Part shown: in pieces, positions 4,929 to 11,100 of the stretch
Numbering within the stretch: position 1 is the stretch's first letter
How the letters are laid out: each line of letters opens with the position of its first letter
DNA from: an uncultured Dialister sp.
GTDB taxonomy: Bacteria > Bacillota > Negativicutes > Veillonellales > Dialisteraceae
Assembly: GCA_900543455.1 (NCBI GenBank)
Contig: UQRR01000054.1
Span: 1 to 14,315, forward strand
DNA length: 14,315 bases
Direction: 5' to 3'
Made by a program: the position numbers and the translations under genes
Notes under the pieces: model-generated
What the model was told of the DNA's origin: nothing
The model's database searches: none
What the model saw: the letters and a program-made list of their open reading frames with translations, nothing else

Positions 4929-4957
4929 ATTGTAGCACGAGAGATGGAGCGGGTCAA
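4929..4957 (-). promoter_or_regulatory. Antisense promoter of toxin locus 2
   Basis: Minus strand: TTGACC (4957-4952), 17 nt, TACAAT (4934-4929). Boxes and spacing are identical to locus 1 although the spacer sequence has diverged, which indicates a conserved functional promoter. Here the two bases in the extended position read TG as well (4937-4936 read as T and G). Confidence 0.86.
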
Positions 4958-5302
4958 GGCAAGTGTACTGATGATGGGTCATGGCGTAAGAGCGCATGTT
5001 TCCCGGGCTGCCAGTCTCGAATTTCCGGTCTTTCATTCCTGCTTTGAGGGTTAGCCTGTGGGGCGGCTCGTCCACTGATTGTGGCTGAAAGCTTTGCACG
5101 AATGAGGAATTAGGAATTAGGAATGAAAGTGGCGGCTTCGCCGCGAATATATATGGGGCGATGCCCGAAGGCCGGAGGATAGAAGTCAGATGTCTGATGT
5201 CTCCTAGTCTAATCCCTAATCCCTAATCCCTAATCCCTAATCCCTAGTCACCAGTCACTAGTCACCAGTCACCAGTCACTAGTCACCAGTCCCCCGTCAC
5301 TT
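4958..5302. repeat. Gene-free repeat block between toxin locus 2 and the kinase
   Basis: No gene seen. 4958-5035 is unassigned unique-looking sequence. Then CCTGCTTTGAGGGTTAGCCTG and GCTGAAAGCTTTGCACGAATGAGG (5038-5106), GGCGGCTTCGCCGC (5131-5144), GGGGCGATGCCCGAAG (5155-5170), GGAGGATAGAAGTCAGATG (5174-5192, shared with 8386-8404), and a 91-nt heptamer array (5210-5300) that ends 2 nt from the kinase stop codon. Confidence 0.8.
5210..5300 (+). repeat. Thirteen-unit heptamer array
   Basis: Exactly 13 x 7 nt with no phase break: five TAATCCC, then TAGTCAC, CAGTCAC, TAGTCAC, CAGTCAC, CAGTCAC, TAGTCAC, CAGTCCC, CCGTCAC. It is the longest array in the window and runs to within 2 nt of the minus-strand stop codon at 5303-5305. 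Confidence 0.93.
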
Positions 5303-7906
5303 CTATCTCACATACTTCCGTATCGTATCAAGCATGACCTGCGTATGAAGCGGCTTGGTGAAATGCTCATTCATGCCGCTCTTATGGCTCTTTTCGATGT
5401 CGTCCTGAAAGGCATTCGCGGTCATGGCGAAGATGGGGATGAGAGAAGCATCACGGCGGGGGAGGCTTCGGATCTGCCGGCTCGCCTCATAGCCGTCCAT
5501 GACCGGCATCATGATATCCATGAGAATGAGGTCATAGTAGCCAAGGGGAGATTCTCGGAATGCCTTGACGGCTTCAGCGCCATTTTCACAGGCGGTGATC
5601 TCCATGCCTTCTTTTTCGAGGAGACAGAGCGCGATCTCGCGGTTCAGCTCATTGTCCTCGACGAGGAGGACATGAAGGCCGGAGAGGGAGACGGGGCTCT
5701 GGCTCACTGCTTCTGCTCTCTGCGACGCATGGTCGATGGTGAAGGGGATGGTGAAGGTGAAGCGGGTGCCGACACCCTTGCTGCTGGAGAGGGTGATCGT
5801 GCCTCCCATTTTTGAAACGAACTCCTTCACGATGGAAAGACCGAGGCCGGTACCTATGTAGTGGGTGCGGGCCGTATCCGACTCCTGCGTGAAGGGCTCG
5901 AAGGCGCGCTGCTGGAAGGAGGGGCTCATCCCGATGCCGGTGTCGGCGCAAGTCAGCGTGAAGTAGGCCTTCTCGCCCTTGATCTCGATCTTGTCACACG
6001 AGAGATCGATGCGTCCGCCGCGGCGGTTGTACTTCAGCGCGTTGCCGGCAAGGTTCATGAGGACGCGGCGAAGGAAGGTGGGGGAGCCGATGACGCGACG
6101 GACGGGGAAGGGAGGATTCTTCACGTGGACGGTGACGCCGTAGAGAGGGGCCTGCATTTCGGTCAGATGATTCGACTCCATGAGAAGCGTAAAGATATCG
6201 AAGGGGACGCTTTCCGGCTCGAGCGTGCCGGACTCGAGCTTGTTCATGTCGAGGATGTCACTCACCATGGAGAGGAGCGTGTCGGCGGCTTGGCGGATCT
6301 TATGACGGCAGTCCTGCAGCTTCTCGAGATCAGCAGGATGATTGTCAGCGACCTCTAGCATGCCGAGGATGCCATGGATCGGGGTGCGGATGTCGTGGCT
6401 CATGCGGCGGAGGAAATCTGTCTTTGACTGGTTGGCGATCTGGGCTTCACGGGCGCTCTTCTTGAGCTCTTCTTGACGGGCGATCTCAGCCCGCTTGAAT
6501 TCATCGATATTATGAATGGTATAGAGGAGGGTCGCGACGCTCCCGTCCTCGTGCCGTCTTTTCACGAAGAAGCGGCCCTGATGCCAGAGACCCTCGGCAG
6601 TCAGGTATGGCTGGCAGATCGTGTCTCTTTCCCGAAGACGGTCGGAGAGGGTGGAGGGGTCGAGGAAGTCCTTCATGGAGGCTTGGGATTCGGGAGCGAT
6701 GAAGGAGCGGCTGAAGATGGGGATGACCTTGCTTAAAAGGCCTTCGTTTCCAATGACCTTCTGGTAGGTGGCCTCGCCTGTGATCTCCATGTAGGTGCCT
6801 TTATCCAGGTCGACGAAATAGATGGCGCGGTAGATCTTCCCGATCGTAGCGATGAGATCCTTGCGGAATTGCAGCTGTTTTCTCGCTTTCTCCTTGGCTG
6901 CCTGCCGACATTTCTCGCGAAGAACGAGATCATCGATGGAGCGGATGCCGATCGCGATCTTGTGCTGGCCGTCTTCGACGGAGTGGAGCGGGGCGATCTG
7001 TATTTCAAGGTAGCGATGGCCGTCCTCATCAGGGATGACTTCTAAGCGGTAGTTTAGGATCTGCTTCGCGGAAAGCGCGGCAAGAAGCTGCTTCCTGTCA
7101 AAAAAGGAAAGGAAATCCGGCGCGGAGGCATGGATGATGTACTCGTCATAGGCCTTGCGGACCCACTCGCTGAAGACGCCGGGTGTGCCGGTCGGACAGC
7201 GGGGGACTCCCTTGATCGTCTCGAAGGTATCCTGCGTGAGATTGCAGCGGAGGATGCAGCGGTAGTCTGCGGCGAGGGCATCGACCAGATAGGTCTCGCG
7301 CCGGAGGGAAATGAGCTGCGATTCGAGCTGAGAGCGGCTTTCGCTTAGGGCCTTTTGGGCGTCGAGATGCGAGCGGATGCAGCCCAAATGGCCACTGATG
7401 ACCTGCAGCATCTTGGAGGCGATGTCATAAATGCTGTGGTCAAGATTATCGAGACCGATGAACCCGATGAAATTCCCGGCAGCAAAGATGGGAAGCACGG
7501 CGATGCTGTGGATGTCCTGCGCATGCAGGATGTCGTACTCTGCGGGCATGGTGTCCCTGATGGTCTCCAGATCCCAAGTGCTGATGGCTTTTCCGCGCCG
7601 GAGCGTGCCATCCCAGTACGGAAAGAGGGCAGCGGGGACATGCTGCAGGTTCTCGATCTGCGGGGTGACACCGTCCTGACACCATTCGTAGGCATTCCAG
7701 TAGTAGCGCTCTTCTTCTTCGCGAATGCCGAAAATGTAGGCACGGTCTGCGTGCGTGATCTGCCCGATGTTTTCCAGCAGAGAGGGGATGAGGGCAGAGT
7801 AGGTGGCGCGGTCGGAGATCTGGTCTAAGATCAGGAGCTGGGAGAATATCATCTCCATGCGAGCCTCGTGCAAAAGGCTACAAGGTGTATCGGGGGTAGA
7901 TGCCAA
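5303..7906 (-). CDS. Cytoplasmic hybrid sensor histidine kinase (GAF-like, PAS-like, HisKA, HATPase, receiver)
   Basis: An 867-residue protein starting at TTG (7906-7904): AAGGAGG (7921-7915) is 8 nt upstream, whereas the first ATG (codon 17) lacks such a site. Domains: GAF-like, about 25-180 (ADRAYIFGI, SIAVLPIFAAGNFIGFIGLD); two PAS-like segments, about 205-325 and 350-470, by their repeated D-x-T-F/Y-x-E pattern; a coiled region 470-497; HisKA with H-box FLRRMSHDIRTPIHGILGM (498-516; phospho-acceptor His504); HATPase with N box NLAGNALKYN (618-627), ADTGIGMS (654-661) and GTGLGLSIVKEF (685-696); receiver from 744, VLLVEDNELN (746-755), phospho-acceptor Asp797 in LILMDIMMPVMDG, Thr829, Lys851. 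No membrane segment or signal peptide, so it senses an internal cue. There is no output domain, HPt or neighbouring regulator, so a separate phosphotransfer partner is expected. The signal is unknown. Confidence 0.9.
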   Translation of the reverse strand: MASTPDTPCSLLHEARMEMIFSQLLILDQISDRATYSALIPSLLENIGQITHADRAYIFGIREEEERYYWNAYEWCQDGVTPQIENLQHVPAALFPYWDGTLRRGKAISTWDLETIRDTMPAEYDILHAQDIHSIAVLPIFAAGNFIGFIGLDNLDHSIYDIASKMLQVISGHLGCIRSHLDAQKALSESRSQLESQLISLRRETYLVDALAADYRCILRCNLTQDTFETIKGVPRCPTGTPGVFSEWVRKAYDEYIIHASAPDFLSFFDRKQLLAALSAKQILNYRLEVIPDEDGHRYLEIQIAPLHSVEDGQHKIAIGIRSIDDLVLREKCRQAAKEKARKQLQFRKDLIATIGKIYRAIYFVDLDKGTYMEITGEATYQKVIGNEGLLSKVIPIFSRSFIAPESQASMKDFLDPSTLSDRLRERDTICQPYLTAEGLWHQGRFFVKRRHEDGSVATLLYTIHNIDEFKRAEIARQEELKKSAREAQIANQSKTDFLRRMSHDIRTPIHGILGMLEVADNHPADLEKLQDCRHKIRQAADTLLSMVSDILDMNKLESGTLEPESVPFDIFTLLMESNHLTEMQAPLYGVTVHVKNPPFPVRRVIGSPTFLRRVLMNLAGNALKYNRRGGRIDLSCDKIEIKGEKAYFTLTCADTGIGMSPSFQQRAFEPFTQESDTARTHYIGTGLGLSIVKEFVSKMGGTITLSSSKGVGTRFTFTIPFTIDHASQRAEAVSQSPVSLSGLHVLLVEDNELNREIALCLLEKEGMEITACENGAEAVKAFRESPLGYYDLILMDIMMPVMDGYEASRQIRSLPRRDASLIPIFAMTANAFQDDIEKSHKSGMNEHFTKPLHTQVMLDTIRKYVR

Positions 7907-7966
7907 GGGAATGGCCTCCTTCCATCGGAAACTGACCGAGTTTTTTGCTGTTTATGACTTTTTTAT

Positions 7967-7972
7967 ATTATA
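7967..7972 (-). promoter_or_regulatory. Extended -10 promoter of the hybrid kinase gene
   Basis: Minus strand TGCTATAAT (TATAAT at 7972-7967). The best -35 at 17 nt is only TTAATT (7995-7990). Leader length would be about 55 nt. Confidence 0.6.
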
Positions 7973-8109
7973 GCATGAGATGCTAAAGAAATTAAGAAGG
8001 GAGAGGATTAAAGGGGGCAGGGTTAGCCCGTGAGGCGTGCCGTCCCCTTTTGATTATTTGCGAAAGAGGGGGAACGGGTTCTACAGGTTCAGAGGGTTCA
8101 GAGGGGGTG

Positions 8110-8143
8110 GTGCGGCGCATAAAAATAGGAAAGCGCCGCGGAG
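8110..8143 (-). repeat. Hairpin module A, copy 3 (short-loop form, inverted)
   Basis: Arms GCGGCGC (8112-8118) and GCGCCGC (8133-8139), 14-nt AT-rich centre. With its flank (to 8215) it is an inverted copy of 1061-1170. Confidence 0.88.
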
Positions 8144-8430
8144 TTTTGAAGATATGGTATTCACGAAAGATGAGAAACCTGTGAACCTTTTGAACCTTCA
8201 GAACCTCTTAACCTATGAGGATTCATATAAAGGGAAGATGGTTATTTTCTGCTTTCAAAGTTCAGGATTGTGGTGGCGGCCTCGCCGAGATCGATGGCTC
8301 AGGTCGCAGCGTTTCCCTAGCATTCGTTATCTCACATACGACGTTTCTCGCCGCTCAGGATGACGAAACGGGGCGATGCCCGAAGGTTGGAGGATAGAAG
8401 TCAGATGTCTGGCATCTGAAATCAGACCCC

Positions 8431-8486
8431 CGTATCGTCATTTCGAGCGAAGCGAGAAATCTTTCTTGCAGACCGATAAACGATGC
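8431..8486 (+). repeat. CGTCATTTCGAGCGAAGCGA-type dispersed repeat, copy 1
   Basis: Contains TCGTCATTTCGAGCGAAG and AAATCTTTCTTGCA. An inverted relative lies at 10542-10596. Sequences of this GTCATTTCGA...GAAATCT kind occur as short intergenic repeats in many unrelated bacteria. Confidence 0.75.
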
Positions 8487-8509
8487 GTTTGTGAAAGCAG
8501 GGATGTTTA

Positions 8510-8558
8510 GTAGCTAGTGACTAGTGACTGGTGACTAGGGACTAGGAGACTGGGAGAC
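8510..8558 (-). repeat. Heptamer tandem array, inverted
   Basis: About seven in-phase units: GTAGCTA, GTGACTA, GTGACTG, GTGACTA, GGGACTA, then decaying GGAGACT, GGGAGAC. It is the complement of the TAGTCAC arrays. Confidence 0.83.
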
Positions 8559-8621
8559 GGGGAGGCATTCTTCCTCATTTATCTTTCATACTGCCTGTGC
8601 CCTATCCGCCCCTTCGGGGCA

Positions 8622-8641
8622 CCTTCCCCTCGAGGGGAAGG
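8622..8641. repeat. Perfect 20-bp palindrome
   Basis: CCTTCCCCTCGAGGGGAAGG, symmetrical about the central CG. A decayed relative is at 14170-14188 (CCTTCCCCTCTAGGGGGAT). No T-tract follows, so it is not an evident terminator. Confidence 0.85.
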
Positions 8642-8697
8642 CTGACGATACGAGGGAACCTGCTATCAAGAGCCCTTCGGGCATTGCCCTGTTTATA

Positions 8698-8731
8698 CTC
8701 CGCGGCGCTTCCATATTTTTATGCGCCGCAC
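8698..8731 (+). repeat. Hairpin module A, copy 4 (short-loop form)
   Basis: Arms GCGGCGC (8702-8708) and GCGCCGC (8723-8729) around a 14-nt centre identical to copies 1 and 2. Confidence 0.9.
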
Positions 8732-8734
8732 CAC

Positions 8735-8783
8735 CACTCCTCACTCCTCACTCCTCACTCCTCACTCCTCACTCCTCACTCCT
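8735..8783 (+). repeat. Seven-unit CACTCCT heptamer array
   Basis: Seven identical CACTCCT units (49 nt), directly after module A. Identical units suggest recent expansion by slippage. Confidence 0.93.
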
Positions 8784-8866
8784 AACTTAGAGAGCGAAGC
8801 TTTCAAACGGAATCACGGGACGGCACGCCCCACGGGCTAACCCTAGCCACTTCCCCCTATGTTCGT

Positions 8867-8872
8867 TATAAT
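8867..8872 (+). promoter_or_regulatory. Candidate -10 of the mnmE promoter
   Basis: TATAAT at 8867-8872; no good -35 at 16-18 nt. If used, the leader is about 125 nt and includes the heptamer array at 8907-8962. Confidence 0.5.
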
Positions 8873-8906
8873 AGAAAAAGAATAAAAGTAGCTAGTAGCT
8901 GGTAAC

Positions 8907-8962
8907 TAGTCACTAGTCCCCAGTCACTAGTCCCTAATCCCTAATCCCTAATCCCTAGCCAC
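8907..8962 (+). repeat. Eight-unit heptamer array upstream of mnmE
   Basis: In-phase units TAGTCAC, TAGTCCC, CAGTCAC, TAGTCCC, TAATCCC x3, TAGCCAC. TAGTCCC is a sequence intermediate between TAGTCAC and TAATCCC, showing the two unit types interconvert by single changes. Confidence 0.92.
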
Positions 8963-9002
8963 TTGGCATTGTGGGATTACCATTCCGAAGGAGTACCAAC
9001 CT

Positions 9003-10382
9003 ATGTACGAAGAGACCACTATCGCGGCGATCGCGACCAGCCCTGGCGAGGGCGGGATCGGCATCATCCGCATTTCCGGCATGCAGGCGGCGGATGTCGC
9101 AGACCGCGTATTTCATGCGAAGAAGATCAAAAGCTTTCATGAAGCGGAGCCATACCGCATGTATTTTGGCCGTGTCATGGAGGAGGATCGGCAGGTGGAC
9201 GAGGGGCTCGCCGTCTACATGAGAGCGCCTCATTCCTACACGGGTGAGGATGTCGTGGAGATCCAGATCCACGGCTCGATGGAGGCGCTCCGCCAGACGC
9301 TCTCGCTCGTTCTGGAAAAGGGGGCCGTCCCCGCGCACCGCGGTGAATTCACGAAGCGGGCCTTCCTGAATGGCCGCCTCGACCTGTCGCAGGCGGAAGC
9401 CGTGATGGATATCATCGAGGCGAAGGGGGCGGCGGCGCTCTCGCAGGCAGAAAGCCATCTTTCGGGCGCGCTTTCCTCCTTCGTGCGTGCTTCGCGCGAC
9501 CAACTGAAGGATCTGATCGCCAAGCTCGAAGTCACCATCGACTATCCGGAGGAAGACCTGGAGGATCTCACGAATGAGGAGATCGAAGAGGGGCTTTCTG
9601 CCATCGATTCATCGCTTCGGACGCTGCTCTCTCGCTCCGAAGAGGGGCGCATCATCCGCGATGGCCTGCGCACGGCGATCGTGGGCCGCCCGAATGCAGG
9701 GAAATCGAGCCTTTTGAATGCGCTTTTGCAGGAGGAGCGGGCCATCGTGACGGATATTCCCGGGACGACGCGCGACACCATCGAGGAGTCCATCAAGATC
9801 GGCGGTGTGCCGCTCATCCTGATGGATACAGCCGGCATCCGTGAGACGGAGAACAAGATCGAGCGCATCGGCATCGAGCGCGCGAAGAAGTCCATGGAGA
9901 AGGCTGACCTCATTATGGCAGTCATCGACGGCTCTCGCCCGCTCTCGGAAGAGGACCGCGCACTGCTCGCCTCTCTTCGCGGAAGAAAGGCGCTTGTCAT
10001 CCTGAATAAGTATGACCTGCCGCAGGAGATCGAGACGAGAGACGTGAAAGCACTCGCCGGGGATATTCCGGTCGTGCCGATCTCCGCTCGCTACGGCAGC
10101 GGCATGGCCGAGCTGGAGGAGGAGCTCCATCATATCACTCGGCATCAGGATGTCTCCGCGGGCCGTGAGCTCTTCTTGACGAACCTGCGGCATGTGGATC
10201 TGGTGAAGAAAGCTCTCGCGGCCGTCCGCCGCGCCGAAGAGTCCATCTGCTCTGGCATGCCTGCGGACTGCATCACCATCGATGTCACCGAGGCGTGGCA
10301 TACGCTGGGGGAGATCACCGGAGACACGGTGGATCAGGAGCTCATCAATTCCATCTTCGAAAGATTCTGCGTGGGAAAATAA
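9003..10382 (+). CDS. mnmE: tRNA uridine-5-carboxymethylaminomethyl modification GTPase MnmE
   Basis: A 459-residue cytoplasmic enzyme of standard length. With MnmG it installs the (carboxymethyl)aminomethyl group on the wobble uridine U34 of certain tRNAs, using GTP and a folate one-carbon unit. ATG 9003 follows AAGGAG (8988-8993) by 9 nt. The N-terminal folate-binding domain starts TIAAIATSPGEGGIGIIRISG (6-26) and includes HRGEFTKRAFLNGRLDLSQAEA (112-133). The G domain has G1 GRPNAGKS (228-235), the TTRD switch loop (255-258), G3 DTAG (275-278), G4 NKYD (335-338) and G5 SAR (361-363). It ends in the canonical C-x-GK (Cys456-Val-Gly-Lys459). mnmG and rsmG follow, but 718 bp of repeats separate mnmE from mnmG and no terminator is evident right after mnmE. 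The usual upstream yidC/jag genes are not in the window. Confidence 0.97.
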   Translation: MYEETTIAAIATSPGEGGIGIIRISGMQAADVADRVFHAKKIKSFHEAEPYRMYFGRVMEEDRQVDEGLAVYMRAPHSYTGEDVVEIQIHGSMEALRQTLSLVLEKGAVPAHRGEFTKRAFLNGRLDLSQAEAVMDIIEAKGAAALSQAESHLSGALSSFVRASRDQLKDLIAKLEVTIDYPEEDLEDLTNEEIEEGLSAIDSSLRTLLSRSEEGRIIRDGLRTAIVGRPNAGKSSLLNALLQEERAIVTDIPGTTRDTIEESIKIGGVPLILMDTAGIRETENKIERIGIERAKKSMEKADLIMAVIDGSRPLSEEDRALLASLRGRKALVILNKYDLPQEIETRDVKALAGDIPVVPISARYGSGMAELEEELHHITRHQDVSAGRELFLTNLRHVDLVKKALAAVRRAEESICSGMPADCITIDVTEAWHTLGEITGDTVDQELINSIFERFCVGK

Positions 10383-10391
10383 AGGTTGTCT

Positions 10392-10412
10392 GGTTCAGGG
10401 TTCGGGGTTCAG
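10392..10412 (+). repeat. GGTTCAG heptamer array after mnmE
   Basis: GGTTCAG, GGTTCGG, GGTTCAG in phase, starting 10 nt after the mnmE stop codon. The same unit recurs at 14087-14114 and, inverted, at 13243-13270. Confidence 0.85.
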
Positions 10413-10541
10413 GTTGCGCGAAGGGGACACCGCACAACGTCATCCCGACTGAAGTGGAGGGATCTCTATGGCAGGCAGGAAATCGATGTATGTTTGGTGA
10501 CGGGAAACGAGAGGTATTGAGGATGCTACCAGGGCACAATC

Positions 10542-10596
10542 TTCGATAACCGTTATGCAAGAAAGATCGAGGGCTACGCTCGAAATGACGATACGA
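10542..10596 (-). repeat. CGTCATTTCGAG-type dispersed repeat, inverted copy
   Basis: Reverse complement contains CGTATCGTCATTTCGAGCG and TCTTTCTTGCA, matching 8431-8486. The inner GAAGCGAGAA part is altered in this copy (TAGCCCTCGA). Confidence 0.72.
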
Positions 10597-10712
10597 GAGT
10601 GCCGCTAATCTCACAGCCAGCGGGCATCGCCCATTATATATTTGCGGCAAAGCCGCTACCACCATTTCTCATTTCTCATTGTGTTCACCCCGAACCCTGA
10701 AGTTTGAAAGCA

Positions 10713-10778
10713 GGGATTAGGGATTAGTGGCTAGGGATTAGGAGTCTCGAGTGACTAGTGACTAGTGATTGGTGACTT
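10713..10778 (-). repeat. Heptamer arrays, inverted
   Basis: GGGATTA x2, GTGGCTA, GGGATTA, GGAGTCT (10713-10747), a 3-nt phase break, then GTGACTA x2, GTGATTG, GTGACTT (10751-10778). The two unit types, TAATCCC-like and TAGTCAC-like, are again neighbours. Confidence 0.85.
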
Positions 10779-10815
10779 AAATGCCACTTTGGGGCATCGC
10801 AACCATCTATACTCC

Positions 10816-10911
10816 GCGGCGCATTTCGTCATCCTGAGCGGAGTGAAATGTCGGATGTTCGAAAATGTAAAGGCAAAGCAGTGAGAACTGAGTCGAAGGA
10901 TCTGGCGCCGC
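10816..10911 (+). repeat. Hairpin module A, long form with 82-nt centre (copy 8)
   Basis: Arms GCGGCGC (10816-10822) and GCGCCGC (10905-10911) enclose 82 nt (10823-10904) with CGTCATCCTGAGCGGAGTG and GAGTCGAAGGATCTG. Same length as the centre of the 3443-3538 copy, 5 differences by eye, opposite orientation. The GAACCT nonamer flank (to about 10961) also matches the flank of that copy. Confidence 0.9.
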
Positions 10912-11000
10912 ACCAACCCTGTTGAACCTTCCGAACCCTTAGAACCTGTTGAACCCTCCAACCCGAACCCCGAACCCGCCAACCTTCCTCTATTCTTTCT

Positions 11001-11029
11001 TTGAAATGGACGAAAAAATTTTATATAAT
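11001..11029 (+). promoter_or_regulatory. Promoter of mnmG
   Basis: TTGAAA (11001-11006), 17-nt spacer, TATAAT (11024-11029). Predicted start is near 11036. This indicates mnmG can be transcribed independently of mnmE. Confidence 0.87.
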
Positions 11030-11059
11030 AAGACTTTGGAATATAAGCAATCAACAAGT

Positions 11060-11078
11060 GCAGGAGAAGAGCTCCTGC
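11060..11078 (+). promoter_or_regulatory. Hairpin in the mnmG leader
   Basis: GCAGGAG (11060-11066) pairs with CTCCTGC (11072-11078), 5-nt loop AAGAG. It lies 22 nt before the ATG, without a T-tract. The left arm contains an AGGAG that is hidden by pairing and is not the gene's own ribosome-binding site. Function unknown. Confidence 0.6.
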
Positions 11079-11100
11079 GAGGCAAAGAAAGAAGGATACC

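Larger units (their letters stand above)
7990..8962. repeat. About 1 kb of mosaic repeats between kinase and mnmE
   Basis: No supported gene. In order: GGTTAGCCCGTGAGGCG block (8021-8065); GGTTC nonamers (8077-8104); hairpin module A (8110-8143); the segment inverted from 1061-1136 (8144-8215); CTGCTTTCAAAGTTCAGG (8249-8266); a GGCGGCCTCGCCG motif (8274-8286); a CGTTTC...GAAACG fragment with CTCAGGATGACG (8342-8370); GGGGCGATGCCCGAAGG (8370-8386); CGTCATTTCGAGCGAAGCGA element (8431-8486); inverted heptamers (8510-8558); a 20-bp palindrome (8622-8641); GCCCTTCGGGCATTGCCC (8672-8689); module A (8698-8731); CACTCCT array (8735-8783); AAGCTTTCA...CACGGGCTAACCC block (8797-8844); heptamers (8907-8962). 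8216-8248 and 8559-8600 show nothing I recognise. Confidence 0.8.
10383..11000. repeat. Gene-free mosaic repeats between mnmE and mnmG
   Basis: No gene or clear terminator seen. GGTTCAG heptamers (10392-10412); CGTCATCCCGACTGAAGTGG (10438-10457); 10466-10541 unassigned; inverted CGTCATTTCGAG element (10542-10596); GCGGGCATCGCCC (10620-10632) and GCGGCAAAGCCGC (10644-10656); inverted CTGCTTTCAAACTTC (10699-10712); inverted heptamers (10713-10778); GGGGCATCGC (10791-10800); long-form hairpin (10816-10911); GAACCT nonamers and CGAACCC runs (10921-10985). Confidence 0.8.

Noticed and set aside
5210..5300. CRISPR-like array
   Set aside because: Units are 7 nt and contiguous with no unique spacers; it is a tandem repeat.
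8037..8363. 108-codon frame sharing the string TKDEKPVN with the 826-1230 frame
   Set aside because: The similarity comes from the inverted DNA repeat pair 1061-1170/8110-8215. The frames around the hairpin differ between the two, so coding conservation is not supported.
8431..8486. Phage attachment site or insertion sequence end
   Set aside because: No integrase, transposase or tRNA gene is in the window; the sequence matches a common type of short dispersed repeat instead.
10383..11000. A degraded jag or other gene between mnmE and mnmG
   Set aside because: No frame in this stretch shows recognisable protein motifs; it is accounted for mostly by repeat modules.
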